Source: Lithodes maja (Eukaryota > Arthropoda > Malacostraca > Decapoda > Lithodidae). From it: a stretch of DNA of 64,000 nt. Each line of letters opens with the position of its first letter. Within the stretch, counting starts at the first letter, position 1. The DNA lies in assembly GCA_037953745.1 (NCBI GenBank), contig JBAKBP010007925.1:31445-95444 (forward strand), in the 5' to 3' direction. This document shows, piece after piece, positions 1 through 9,331 of the stretch. The notes below the pieces were generated by a model. It searched no databases, was not told the DNA's origin, and worked only from the letters and a program-made list of their open reading frames with translations. A program made the translations under genes and the position numbers.

Positions 1-164
1 TAATGCCATTCTACAGGTAAATAACACAGCTACGCTTGGGGATGCGCGGGAATGCGGGAAGCAGTCTGATTAACGAATATACGGTAGCCTAGCCTAGACG
101 TTTTTCGGCCAAAACACCCGGGTTTCGAGGAATATATATATAATACATAGCCGGGGCTGGAGGG
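1..164. mobile_element. End fragment of a TTAA-flanked element (family C)
   Basis: The segment ends in ctggagggttaa, which is the terminus of the element at 57814-59935, and it shares that element's subterminal blocks (the motifs cacccgggttt and gacgtttttcggcc). TTAA at 165-168 is the junction with the LINE that follows. The other end lies before the window. It is non-coding. Confidence 0.7.
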
Positions 165-168
165 TTAA

Positions 169-237
169 TATACAGACCTCCAGCTCAATCAGTGCAAACT
201 GACCGAGAAATTTATGAACAAATTGCAGATGTAAGTA
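169..237 (+). pseudogene. LINE endonuclease, first fragment
   Basis: Reading + from about 169 gives I-Y-R-P-P-A-Q-S followed by an E-I-Y-E-Q-I-A-D run. This matches the apurinic-type (EEP) endonuclease of CR1-like LINEs just before the GDFN motif, which continues at 3020 after the Tigger insertion. The piece is only about 23 codons long. Confidence 0.7.
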
Positions 238-632
238 CAGTAAACTTCCGTTAATCCGAAGGGCAGCGGACCGGCCCTCGTTCGGATTAGTGGATTTTTC
301 GGATTATCGGACGTTACCCCCCCCCCCCGACTTTTTTTTGAAGACCCAAACCAAGACACAAACACATGATAATAATGATAATAATGACTAATCATGACTT
401 TAACTCACCTTATATGAAGAGAAGAGATTTGTAGCATTGAAGATAAGCCCCCAGCACCAGCCCCAACCAGCCACTAGCCCCCTAGCCCCATATTAGTAAC
501 TTATAATCACTGCTCTGCACTGTAAGTGTACTTTAATGTAAAATTAACTTAAAAAGACAATTTTTTTTTTTTGTATTTTGCTGGTTTTATATTTTTTTGG
601 GGGTCCTTAAATCTACTACACTTCACTGATTA

Positions 633-1439
633 TTACTCCACAGCCATATCCTCCAAGCCTTCAATATCTGAAGGGGGAGCTAGGGCTAGGGCTACCTCAG
701 GAGTGGCTAGGCTGGCAGGAGCTACCACAGGGGCGGCTGGGGCTACCTCAGGAGTGGCTAGGCTGGCAGGAGCTACCACAGGGGCAGCTGGGGCTACCTC
801 AGGAGTGGCCTTCACAGGGGATGCTAGGTCCTCCCAGCCTTCAAAATCAGCAGGAGGCATAGGTTCTGGTGTGGTATGAGGTTCAGGTGAGCTGGTACGC
901 GAGTCGTCTGTGAGAGGCATTGTTGCAGGTCTAGGGTTGTCTGGTTCATCTGATCGGCGGCCCCGTTGGTGCATGTTTTTCATCAGGTCCCTGATGTCTG
1001 CCTGCTTGACTGCCCTGCCCCTTTTCTCATAGAACTCATTACGGAGGACGTGGAAATCGATTGTTTCACTTCCATTATATTGGCTAGACTGTTCCACAAA
1101 TTTGACCATACCATCGAAATAGGTAGCAGCTTCCTTCCAGGTTACTTTGCCATCGTCATCTGCCTCTTCCTCTTCCTCAGACGAGTGCTCCTCAACATAT
1201 TCTGGCTCCACAACACTCTGGATAATTTCTGTATCTGTCACCTCTTCCTCGCCCTGCAGGTCACCATCCACATCAACCCACTCCTCAATATCCTCTTCAG
1301 TCATCCTCTTGGGGTCGTTGGCCGGCACGGTATCCATCAGGCCTTGGATTTCGTTGATTGCCTCCCTGCGACGCCCAAGAAAGCCTTCAAAATCGTGCTC
1401 ATCTTCTTCAACCTCTTCAGGGTCATCAACCTGGGCATA
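633..1439 (-). pseudogene. Tigger transposase, acidic C-terminal tail with tandem repeats
   Basis: Same frame as the middle part after its TAG stop. It begins with an acidic stretch and the GFLGRRREAINEIQG motif seen in Tigger-like C-termini, then an E/D-rich region. The last 60 residues hold tandem copies of an 18-residue Ala/Pro/Val unit (A-T-P-E-V-A-P-A-A-P-V-V-A-P-A-S-L), encoded by a 54-bp DNA repeat at about 690-815. The tail lies after the catalytic core, and its repeat number can probably vary without loss of function. Confidence 0.8.
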
Positions 1440-1922
1440 CTATTCACTAAGTCCCTGATTCATCAGGGCACCCACCCTAGCCTTGCTATTCAGCAGGGAG
1501 TGTATGGTGGTAAAAACTGCATCATCATCAACCTGGGCATACAGCTTGTTCCAACATTTCTTCAGGGTTACCTCCGAAACATCCTTCCAGGCTAGGGCAG
1601 CATCATATATGGCATCCTTGATGGAAAAACTTGACTGGAAAGTTTTTACTGATGCATCAGAGTTAATCAGCTTGCGGGCAAATGAGGACTTGTAGCTCTG
1701 CTTAAACTTTTGGCACACACCCTGGTCCATTGGTTGTATCAGACTAGTCACATTAGGGGGCAAGTAGGTGATAAAGATGTTTCCAGACACTAGTTTGTGG
1801 GCAGGGGGATGTGCTCTGCAGTTATCCAGGAATAGGACAGCCTTGGTGTCCTCAGAAAGGCCAATCGACTTGAAGTAGGCCTTGACTTCGGGAACAAAGT
1901 GCTTAATTAAAGAACCAATCAT
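1440..1922 (-). pseudogene. Tigger transposase, middle part (second and third catalytic Asp)
   Basis: The segment continues the DDE domain: VLFLDNCRAHP carries the second catalytic aspartate and LIQPMDQGVC the third, so all three DDD residues survive in this copy across two segments. It ends at a TAG (1440-1442). The same frame continues open beyond the TAG for the expected acidic C-terminus, so a single in-frame stop separates it from the next segment. The stop could be a point mutation or, less likely, a readthrough site. Confidence 0.9.
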
Positions 1923-2739
1923 GGAATACTTGGGCAGTCATCCATGCATTGCTCTGTGCATCATAGATCACTGGCAACTTCCCTCGCATGTTCTTGAAAG
2001 CACGGGGATTCTTAGCCTTGCCGATAACAAACAAACGATTGCGACATTTACCGGAAGCATTCCCACTCAGCAGGATTGTGAGACGTTCTTTATTCATCTT
2101 GAATCCGGGTGCAGCCTTCTCTCCTCTACCAGCTAATGTCCTTGTTGGCAAACAGCGCCAATACAGCCCTGTCTCGTCGGCGTTAAAGATTTGGTCTGGG
2201 GTCAGCTGGTGATCATGAACAATGGTAGCAAAAATGTGTGCAAACCGATCGGCGGCCTCTTTGTCGGCAGAATTCTTTTCTCCGGCGACATCTAGGACCC
2301 TAATTCCATGCCTAATTTTAAAGATTCTCAACCGGCCGTCGTAGAATTTTATATCGTCTTCCATATTCATATCACGCAGGAATTGCTTGGCCTTTTCAAT
2401 TATCATAAGCCCTGAGATAGGCTTGCCCGTAAACCACTTATGCACTGCCTCGTTAAGTTTTTCATGTTTTGGTTTTTTCATTGTCTTTCTCACATCACCC
2501 GTGTAACTTGACTTTCCAAAGGCAACAAACTTCGATAAGTTAGCCTTTGCCTTCACTATGTTTGAAACTGTGGAGGCACCGATATTAAAAGTTTCCATAA
2601 CTTTACGCCGATCACTGCCTTTCTCTACCATCGCTATCAATCGCACTTTATCAGCTATGGACAGAGTTACGTGCTTCCTCTTATGTTTGTTCTTGTCATT
2701 CCTCCCTCGTGCACCTGAACTTGCTGTGGGACCCATCAC
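1903..2739 (-). pseudogene. Tigger transposase, N-terminal part (HTH and first catalytic Asp)
   Basis: This 278-residue open segment starts M-M-G-P-T-A-S-S-G. A CENP-B-type helix-turn-helix (around residues 22-70, with VTLSIADKVRLI and TVSNIVK) is followed by a second HTH with the typical ...H-K-W-F-T motif (about 110-160). The start of the DDE domain contains FNADETGLYW, which carries the first catalytic aspartate. The protein would bind the element's TIRs in the nucleus and catalyse cut-and-paste transposition into TA. The frame is lost after VFHDWF near 1905-1922, where the homologous protein continues in another frame as the next segment. That is a frameshift of one or two bases. Family assignment is firm; activity of this copy is very unlikely. 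Confidence 0.92.
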
Positions 2740-3019
2740 TAAGTCACTATATCACAGGATAAACACGGGATAAACAACGTTTCAGGTAGACCGACAACGG
2801 CAGACTGTTGTTTAGCCCGGCCTGGCCGCTAGAGGGCCGATATTTGGAAATATGGCGCGCCCGGGAAATTCAAAAATTCGGACTATTGGGTGAATTCGGA
2901 TTTGGCCTCAAATTGAAAAATTCGGACTCTTGGGTGAATTCGGATTTGGCCTCAAATTGAAAAATTCGGACTATTGGGAGATTCGAATTATCGGTCGTCG
3001 GATTAACGGAAGTTTACTG

Positions 3020-3358
3020 TAACTCACAAGATACCGTATTTTTTGGCGACTTTAATTTACCTGTCACCAAGTGGGGCGATACTCTTACTTCACACTCCGG
3101 ACATGACTTGTATACGAACTTGCAAGAGAGTTCGCTTTATCAATTTGTTCGAACACCGACCCGTGGTAAACGTTCTTGACATTGTACTTGCAACAAAAGA
3201 AGAATTAATAGAGAATTTGAATGTTGGTGATGAATTCAGTAACAGCGACCATCGTACGATAACTTTCACTTTAAACTTTACTAGTAACGAACCAAATAGT
3301 AGTATCGAAAAAGTCCCTAATTTCAAGAAAGCAAAATTTCATAAACTTAGAGCTATGT
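3020..3358 (+). pseudogene. LINE endonuclease, second fragment
   Basis: Continues from 237 after the Tigger element. The visible endonuclease motifs are FFGDFNLPVTKWG, LDIVLATKEE and NSDHRTITF (the catalytic SDH). A one- or two-base loss near 3170, between T-R-G-K and V-L-D-I, breaks the frame. The piece ends at A-M-F where a TTAA element interrupts it. Confidence 0.82.
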
Positions 3359-3362
3359 TTAA

Positions 3363-3754
3363 CCCTTGTCTAGCGGGGCCCTTTTCAGGCCATTCTGACT
3401 GCTATATCAACCATCAGTATGAAAGGAACTGTATTGCGCCGAAAACTAGGTGGAAATCGCTACACAATGACGCAACATACAGCTACGTAGCACTCGTGGA
3501 GCACTGACAGTGTTACCTCGAAGATGGAAGTTTAGCTGATTTTGCTACATTGCTCACTTTTAGCGAACTATTGGTTACACTGTCATCCTCCCGCGCGGTG
3601 GGGGAACTGGAGTTAGTGTGGGCCGGGAGGCCACAGATGTCGGACGTATGGATCATTACTATCCCACCCATTTTCACTCGATTTCCACCCTTTTTTCACC
3701 CGTTTTTTGCCAGTTTTTTCAACTCGACTTATGTGGTGTGCCGCTCTTTAAGGG
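3363..3754. mobile_element. TTAA-flanked MITE, family B (392 bp)
   Basis: TTAA occurs at 3359-3362 and 3755-3758. The ends are inverted: TTAACCCTTGTCTAGCGG against TTAACCCTTAAAGAGCGG read from the right. It interrupts the LINE and has no coding capacity. Homologous copies lie at 55407-56697 (inverted, with a LINE inside it) and 8428-10064. Confidence 0.85.
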
Positions 3755-3843
3755 TTAAAGAAACTGACTGGAGCTTTTTAATTAACAATAACGACATAAA
3801 TACATCTTGAAAGTTATTCGAAACCACTTACCTAAAAGCAGTG
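3755..3843 (+). pseudogene. LINE ORF2 linker fragment
   Basis: A short stretch reading K-E-T-D-W-S-F-L-I-N-N-N-D. It links the endonuclease at 3358 to the K-P-K-W-W-N block at 5073, with a TTAA element on its left and a SINE on its right. Confidence 0.65.
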
Positions 3844-4386
3844 TTGTTGTTGTTGTTGTTGTTGTTCCCCAGGCTGCCTGGCCGAACAGCCCCAAGGTCC
3901 TGAGCAAGGCCAAGGCCATAAATGAGCGCCCCCACAAAACCCTCCCTGCTTACCACTAATAAAGCCTGGGTGACCGAAGCCACTCCTAAGGCAGGGAGCC
4001 GAGGAGGGCGCGGAAACGCCCGGGAAACCAAAGCTTCACCCAAAGCCCTGTGCCCCTCAGCAATTATGAAGGGAAAGTTGAGGGGCAAGGGAAAAATGTG
4101 ACGCTTTGGCTCCCAATCTGCCAACTTTTAGGTTGGCAGTAGGGAGGTCAATCCACGGAAAAGACGCCGTCACTTGAGATCTAGAAGATATATAAGTAAA
4201 AGGAACAGTCAGAGTAAGCTATGGGTATGGCAGAGATCGCTCAGCTCTCACTCTGATAGACCAGCCCATCACCACATGACTAGAACCCAATCCTCTCAGC
4301 ATCAGCTAGGAAAGGCCCTAGAAAGCCGCCTTTGGCGGGGGGATAGCTCCCCTATTTCAACTCCTTTCGGAGTTGGGCACCCGCCC
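3844..4386 (-). mobile_element. SINE with LINE-derived 3' tail ending in (AAC)n
   Basis: A minus-oriented copy about 540 bp long. Its 3' end, read on the minus strand, is ggctgttcggccaggcagc followed by AAC repeats, which matches the end of the LINE at 6721-7439. Its 5' end reads ggcgggtgcccaactc. The 11-bp duplication taaaagcagtg at 3833-3843 recurs at 5017-5027, beyond an additional TTAA element that landed at the SINE's 5' edge. Near-identical copies lie at 8715-9241 and, truncated, at 62262-62578. A weak B-box-like gttctagtc lies in the 5' half, so an RNA polymerase III origin is possible but unproven. Confidence 0.82.
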
Positions 4387-4390
4387 TTAA

Positions 4391-4879
4391 CCTCTGAAGT
4401 GCGCACGGGGGTAAATGAAAACGTCCCCCTGTGCTGACGTATTTGAGGTTTTTCGTCACTAAAATATTCATTGTACCATTAATAGCATTAATAATTATCC
4501 ATATGCGCCTATTATGGGTTGATTATAAAGGTATTAACCTGAAACAACAATAAAACGAGTGAAAACAGCGTTTGGATGGTCAAAATCGGAGATATAGCCC
4601 GCGAGTTGTATAATCTATGGGTGAGGCAAACTCCTTTCCCGCCAATTTCCCCCAAGGCCACTGAGACACAGTCGATCGATACTCTCTCTCTCTCTCTTGC
4701 ACTCGATGGCCATCAGTGATGACAACACCCTGCTTGCAACTCGCTAATGTTAGCACGAAAATATACCTCAGAATAAGGGAATAATAGGGAAAATAGGTGA
4801 TAACTGAGGAATAGGAGGAAAGTGGGGAAGGAGGGGAGGTAGAGGACTGAGATTTTGCATGGCCCAGGGGCCAAAAAAA

Positions 4880-4921
<42 letters not shown>

Positions 4922-5015
4922 GATGTAAAAAGTTGATTTTTAGTTTTACTTACTCCAGAGAGTCTTCCCGCAGTCCGCCGGCCGAACTCTAAAGAGTCTT
5001 CCCGCAGTTCCCGGG
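4391..5015 (+). mobile_element. TTAA-flanked MITE, family A (625 bp)
   Basis: TTAA at 4387-4390 and 5016-5019. Left end cctctgaagtgcgc, right end cagttcccggg; the ends share the imperfect inverted pattern CC...GAA.TGCG. The body carries a (CT)n tract, the conserved core with tcgatcgata, and a long internal A tract (about 4875-4917). This is the best-represented family in the window, with nine copies. Confidence 0.9.
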
Positions 5016-5030
5016 TTAAAAGCAGTGTAA

Positions 5031-6740
5031 GACTGCATACCATCGAAAATACGGCGTCCAGGCCATAATAATAAGCCCAAATGGTGGAATAAAGATATTT
5101 CAAACTGCCTGCTTGCTAAAAAATTTGCTAATGATAGATTAAAATCCTCACAAAATGACGAAGAACGGGTGAAATTTGTAGAGCTACGACGCAAAGCCAA
5201 AAAGTTAATTAAGCAAAGTAAAAAGACCCTAGAGTTACATATTGCGAATCAAAGTAAAACAAACCCGAAAGAATTCTATAGTTATATCAGAAAGAAAAAA
5301 GTAGTTACTTCAACTGTTGGACCGTTAGTCGATGAAAATGGAGAATACCTGTACACCAAAGACGAAGTACAATTGAGTAATACCCTCAATACCTTCTTTG
5401 CATCAGTTTTTACAACAGAAGACCTCAGTGATATCCCTACACCATCGCCGATTCAGATTGATAATTCAGATGTTCTAAGCAATATCACCGTTACAGAGAG
5501 AGAAGTATTGAATTGTTTAGATAAACTCAAGGTAAATAAAACGCCTGGACCTGATACAATCTCATCTAGAGTTCTAAAGGAAGCTAAGGATGAGCTCTCC
5601 AAACCACTGACATTACTATTCAATAAATCCTTGCAGTCTGGAACTATGCCTAATCAGTGGAAGATAGCCAACGTAACACCGATATTCAAAAAAGGCAGCA
5701 AATCCCTACCCAGTAACTATCGTCCAATTAGCTTAACCTCAGTTGTATGTATAATGCTAGAAACGGTCATAAGAGACAGACTCGTAAATCACTTAGAGGA
5801 AAATAACATACTTAAAGATACTCAACACGGCTTTCGTAAAAAACGTTCCTGTTTAACAAACCTCTTAGACTTCTTCCACGATATCCTCAACCTCTACGAT
5901 GAGAGTAAAGCTGTAGATATTATATACCTTGATTTTCAAAAGGCCTTTGACAAAGTTCCCCACAAACGTTTACTGCTAAAACTAAAAGCGCATGGAATAC
6001 AAGACGGTGTGTTGAAATGGATAGAAAATTGGCTCAGCGACAGAAAGCAAAGAGTAGTCATAAACGGGAAGGCATCTAAATGGACCAATGTAAGTAGCGG
6101 GGTACCCCAGAGATCGGTACTAGGACCAATTCTCTTTCTAATTTACATCAACGACATAGATGAGGGTCTCACCTGTACAATCTCAAAATTTGCTGACGAT
6201 ACAAAAATTGCAAATAGCGTACTCTCAAAAGATCAAGTTGACGATATGCAACACAATCTAGATAAATTGTCACATTGGGCCCAAATTTGGCAAATGAGTT
6301 TCAATGCGGATAAATGTAAAGTACTACATATCGGATACCTAAATGAGAAAGCAAACTATTCGATGAATGGCACTCAGCTTAAGAATGTAAACAGAGAAAC
6401 CGATCTGGGAGTAACAATATCGAGTAACCTAAAACCGAGTCAACAATGTTCAGAAGTTGTTAAGAAGGCAAACAAAATAATTGGCTTTATAGGCAGGTCA
6501 TTTGAGCATAAATCCAAAGACGTTATCCTAACCCTTTACAATTCCTTAGTCCGCCCTCTTCTGGAATACTGCGTTCAATGCTGGTGCCCTTATTACCAAA
6601 AAGATATAAACAAGCTAGTACGAGTTCAACGTAGAGTTACCAAAATGATACCTAGCCTAAAGAACAAACCATACGAAGAGCGTCTTAGAGAATTAAATCT
6701 ATTTCCTTTAACCCAGCGCAAGCCCAGCCTGGGCTTCTAA
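5031..6740 (+). CDS. CR1-like LINE ORF2: reverse transcriptase region
   Basis: An open frame of about 565 codons. It starts after a TAA at 5028 and includes the K-P-K-W-W-N linker at 5073. Reverse transcriptase motifs, numbered from the GTG at 5169, are SNYRPISLTSV (182-192), QHGFRKKRSC (219-228), the motif A aspartate in YLDFQKAFD (about 255), SSGVPQ (309-314) and the catalytic FADD (341-344). Residue 315 is Arg where the family has Gly (GVPQGS), a likely inactivating change. The enzyme would copy LINE RNA at nicked chromosomal DNA. The last seven codons (from 6721) belong to another LINE inserted at 6720, so this copy is dead. The true C-terminus resumes at 7451. Confidence 0.93.
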   Translation, partial: DCIPSKIRRPGHNNKPKWWNKDISNCLLAKKFANDRLKSSQNDEERVKFVELRRKAKKLIKQSKKTLELHIANQSKTNPKEFYSYIRKKKVVTSTVGPLVDENGEYLYTKDEVQLSNTLNTFFASVFTTEDLSDIPTPSPIQIDNSDVLSNITVTEREVLNCLDKLKVNKTPGPDTISSRVLKEAKDELSKPLTLLFNKSLQSGTMPNQWKIANVTPIFKKGSKSLPSNYRPISLTSVVCIMLETVIRDRLVNHLEENNILKDTQHGFRKKRSCLTNLLDFFHDILNLYDESKAVDIIYLDFQKAFDKVPHKRLLLKLKAHGIQDGVLKWIENWLSDRKQRVVINGKASKWTNVSSGVPQRSVLGPILFLIYINDIDEGLTCTISKFADDTKIANSVLSKDQVDDMQHNLDKLSHWAQIWQMSFNADKCKVLHIGYLNEKANYSMNGTQLKNVNRETDLGVTISSNLKPSQQCSEVVKKANKIIGFIGRSFEHKSKDVILTLYNSLVRPLLEYCVQCWCPYYQKDINKLVRVQRRVTKMIPSLKNKPYEERLRELNLFPLTQRKPSLGF

Positions 6741-7439
6741 CCTACCTAAAACACATCATAAGACCTTACAGACTATTCAAAACAAAGCCCTGAAGATCAT
6801 TACAGGCTGCACAGCTACTGCACCCACAGATCACCTACATCAAGAAACCAAAATCCTCAAAGTCAAAGACCATCTGGACATGAGAGGCACTCAATTCCTG
6901 GCAGCAGCCTCCACGAACCAAGACCACCCACTAAACTACATGGCAACACACCCACAGACACCAAGAAATATCAAAACAACACCCAGCACACGGTATCACA
7001 CACAATTATTGTCCTCTCTCCCTCCCTGCCCACCCCGAACGAACTTCCAGAAGCACATCCATACTCATATCTCTCACCGATCCATCCATTCACTCACAGA
7101 CAACACGCAGCTGCATGCACGACCTCCCGAAATCCATCCTTCCGAATCCTCCCTTCCTCGCGAGGACAGAGTCCACCTGGCCAGGCTGAGATGCGGACAC
7201 CATCCAGCTCTCCTGAGCTATCAGAAGAGACTGGATGACTCCGTTGTCGACGCCTGCCCGGGATGTAACACAGCACCCCATACCATTAAACACATCATAG
7301 AAGACTGCATTTCACACAACCACTTACGCCAACACAATCTACACTCAATGAGAGCTCTGTGGGAAAGCCCGATCGTGGCCATGGCCTTTCTCAGGGACTC
7401 GGGGCTGTTCGGCCAGGCAGCTTAGGGAACAACAACAAC
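6721..7439 (+). mobile_element. 5'-truncated LINE with (AAC)n tail
   Basis: Flanked by an 11-bp duplication, aacccagcgca, at 6710-6720 and 7440-7450. It ends in gcttagggaac(aac)n and starts mid-ORF, as expected for a 5'-truncated target-primed insertion. A 170-bp copy of the same 3' end lies inverted at 54898-55067. The SINEs at 3844, 8715 and 62262 share this tail, so this LINE family is the likely source of their retrotransposition machinery. Confidence 0.9.
6880..7425 (+). CDS. LINE ORF2 C-terminal end with Cys/His motif
   Basis: 181 residues open to the element's own stop. After a low-complexity Pro/Thr/His stretch comes ARLRCGHHPALLSYQKRLDD, then CPGCNTAPHTIKHIIEDC. This is the CxxC...H...C knuckle found at the C-terminus of several Jockey/I-group LINE reverse transcriptases (for instance ...CP.C...ET..H.L..C). 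It ends LFGQAA. The reverse transcriptase core is absent through 5' truncation. The start codon shown is only the first Met in the open segment. Confidence 0.75.
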   Translation: MRGTQFLAAASTNQDHPLNYMATHPQTPRNIKTTPSTRYHTQLLSSLPPCPPRTNFQKHIHTHISHRSIHSLTDNTQLHARPPEIHPSESSLPREDRVHLARLRCGHHPALLSYQKRLDDSVVDACPGCNTAPHTIKHIIEDCISHNHLRQHNLHSMRALWESPIVAMAFLRDSGLFGQAA

Positions 7440-7450
7440 AACCCAGCGCA

Positions 7451-7746
7451 GATTAAGAGGTGACTTAATTCAAGTGTTCAAAATCATCAAAGGCATCGAC
7501 AATATGAACTGTAGTAAGTACTTCACTATCGACCAATCTAATTACACGCGGGGAAACGGTTGCAAAATTATTGGTAAATCTTTTAACTCACACGAATCTA
7601 AGAATTTCTTCTTCAATCGAGTTGTCAACTTGTGGAATGGGCTTCCCCGAGACATTATAGACTGCAGCACCGTTGATTCATTTAAACTCCGCTTAGAAAA
7701 ATATCTCGCATCAAACCCGCGACTGACTGCGTTTGTAAATGAATAA
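7451..7746 (+). pseudogene. CR1-like LINE ORF2, C-terminal end
   Basis: This resumes the LINE interrupted at 6720. It reads Q-R-R-L-R-G-D-L-I-Q-V-F-K-I-I-K-G-I-D, then a Phe/Asn/Arg-rich block with N-R-V-V-N-L-W-N-G-L-P, and stops at 7744-7746. The R-G-D-L-I...F-K-I and L-W-N.L-P motifs are the standard end of CR1/Jockey-type ORF2. A short 3' untranslated end follows to about 7770. Confidence 0.85.
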
Positions 7747-8011
7747 CTTTATTTTATCCTCCCCTCAGTTACTAACCCATGTGTCCCCTACTAACTTCCT
7801 AGTCCTGCCACGGACATTAGTTCCAGGGCAGTAGTTCCCTTTCCAATGTTCCCTTACCCACTCTAAACCACTGTTTGGACACTTGATCCTCAGTGTTTTG
7901 GAGGACAAGCAGCCTAGAAGGGTCACTAGACCTGTTGTTGCTTGATTTCCTTTGTACTTCTTCCTCTGACAAAGCTAAACTCTTCGCTCAAACTTTTCTT
8001 GAAACTCCACC

Positions 8012-8423
8012 TTGGATGATTCCGGTGCTATTCCTCCCTCTCCGCCCTCCTCTCTCTTACTTATGCCTAATATCCTAATCTCTTCTAAAGATGTACTTTC
8101 TACCCTCTCTGGGCTTAACACTAATAAGGCGTACGGTCCGGACGGTGTTCCTCCTGTTGTTCTCAAAAACTGTGCTTCCGTGCTGACTCCCTGCCTAGGC
8201 AAACTCTTTCGTCTCTGTCTATCCTCTAACGTCTTCCCTTCATGCTGGAAGTTTGCTCACATTCAACCTGTCCCAAAGAAGGGTGACCGCTCTCAACCCT
8301 CCAACTATCGTCCAATTGCTCTCACCTCTTGTCTTTCTAAAGTTTTTGAAACTATTCTTGCTTCCAAATTTCTTAAGCATTTCTCTTCTCATAATCTGCT
8401 CTCAGATCGCCAGTATGGCTTCC
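8012..8423 (+). pseudogene. Jockey-type LINE reverse transcriptase, N-terminal part
   Basis: The reading frame shows ...NTNKAYGPDGVPPVVLKN, then PVPKKGDRSQPSNYRPIALT, then SDRQYGF, the first motifs (0-2) of a LINE reverse transcriptase. It is cut at 8424 by a TTAA element exactly where R-K-G-H-S-T-G should follow. That sequence is found at 10069 on the other side. Confidence 0.85.
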
Positions 8424-8714
8424 TTAACCCTTGTCTAGCGGGTGTTTTGGGCTCATTTGGGCATATTCAGGCCCTCCTGAATGATCAATCAAGTATCTGC
8501 ATGAAAAGAAATGTATTCAGCAAAAAAATAGGCGCTAAAAGCTTCAAAATGAGACCAGAACGAGCTACGTAGGTAGCACTCGTGGTTCTCTTGCAGTGGT
8601 GCCACGAACATGGGAGTTTAGCGTATAGCGGTATATTTTTCCCAGCTATGCTCACTACTGGCTACACTGCCGGCATCTCGAGAACACAGGGAACATGAGT
8701 TAATGGGCGGCGGT

Positions 8715-9241
8715 TGTTGTTGTTGTTGTTGTTGTTCCCTAAGCTGCCTGGCCGAACAGCCCCAAGGCCCCCAAGCAAAGCGAAGGCCATAACCGAGCGC
8801 CCCCACAGAACCCTCCCTGCTTACCACAATAAAGCCTGGGTGACCGAAGCCACTCCATGGCGGGGAGCTGAGAAGGGTGCGGCAACGCCCGGGAAACCAA
8901 AGCCCCACCCAGGGCCCTGTGCCCCACAGCAATTATGAAGAGAAAGTTGAGGGGCAAAGGAAAAATGTGACGCTTTGGCTTCCAATCTTGGTAAATTGGG
9001 AGGTCAATCCACGGAAGAGACGCCGTCACTTGAGATCTAGAAAATATATAAGTAAAAGGAACAGTCAGAGTAAGCTATGGGTATGGCAGAGATCGCTCAG
9101 TTCTCACTCTGATAGACCAGCCCATCACCACATGACTAGAACCCAATCCTCTCAGCATCAGCTAGGAAAGGCCCTAGAAAGCCGCCTTTGGCAGGGGGAT
9201 AGCTCCCCTATTTCAATCCCTTTCGGGGTTGGGCACCCGCC
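8715..9241 (-). mobile_element. SINE with (AAC)n tail, second copy
   Basis: 527 bp flanked by a perfect 13-bp duplication, aatgggcggcggt, at 8702-8714 and 9242-9254. This fixes both ends of the SINE family precisely: a (GTT)n tract at the left and ggcacccgcc at the right on the plus strand. It is nearly identical to 3844-4386. Confidence 0.93.
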
Positions 9242-9331
9242 AATGGGCGGCGGTAAGCCCTGGGAGTCGGCTGTCTGGCCCGCTGCGCTCCCGGCCATTT
9301 GCACTCGATTTTAACCCTTTAAAAGCCTTAA

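Larger units (their letters stand above)
238..3019 (-). mobile_element. Tigger (pogo-group Tc/mariner) DNA transposon
   Basis: The termini are inverted repeats, CAGTAAACTTCCGTTAATCC at 238 and its complement ending at 3019, flanked by TA at 236-237 and 3020-3021. The transposase is on the minus strand in three open segments. Near the right end a 44-bp block (ttcggactattgggtg type) is repeated two to three times between 2871 and 2985, probably subterminal transposase-binding repeats. The element sits inside a LINE endonuclease. At 2.78 kb it is full length for Tigger, but one frameshift and one stop make this copy defective. Confidence 0.93.
165..7770 (+). mobile_element. CR1-like LINE split into five pieces by insertions
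   Basis: One non-LTR retrotransposon can be followed through 165-237, 3020-3358, 3755-3843, 5017-6720 and 7440-7770, with other elements between the pieces. Joined in order, the pieces give the end of the endonuclease, the K-P-K-W-W-N linker, the reverse transcriptase and the C-terminal tail in the expected order for a CR1/Jockey-group ORF2. Target duplications at the breaks (TA at 236/3020, TTAA at 3359/3755, taaaagcagtg at 3833/5017, aacccagcgca at 6710/7440) show that each gap is an insertion, not divergence. The 5' end lies beyond or within the preceding element. The copy is dead. Confidence 0.85.

Noticed and set aside
3828..4124. Protein ending in a poly-Asn run
   Set aside because: Reading of the SINE's (AAC)n tail; the SINE is non-coding.
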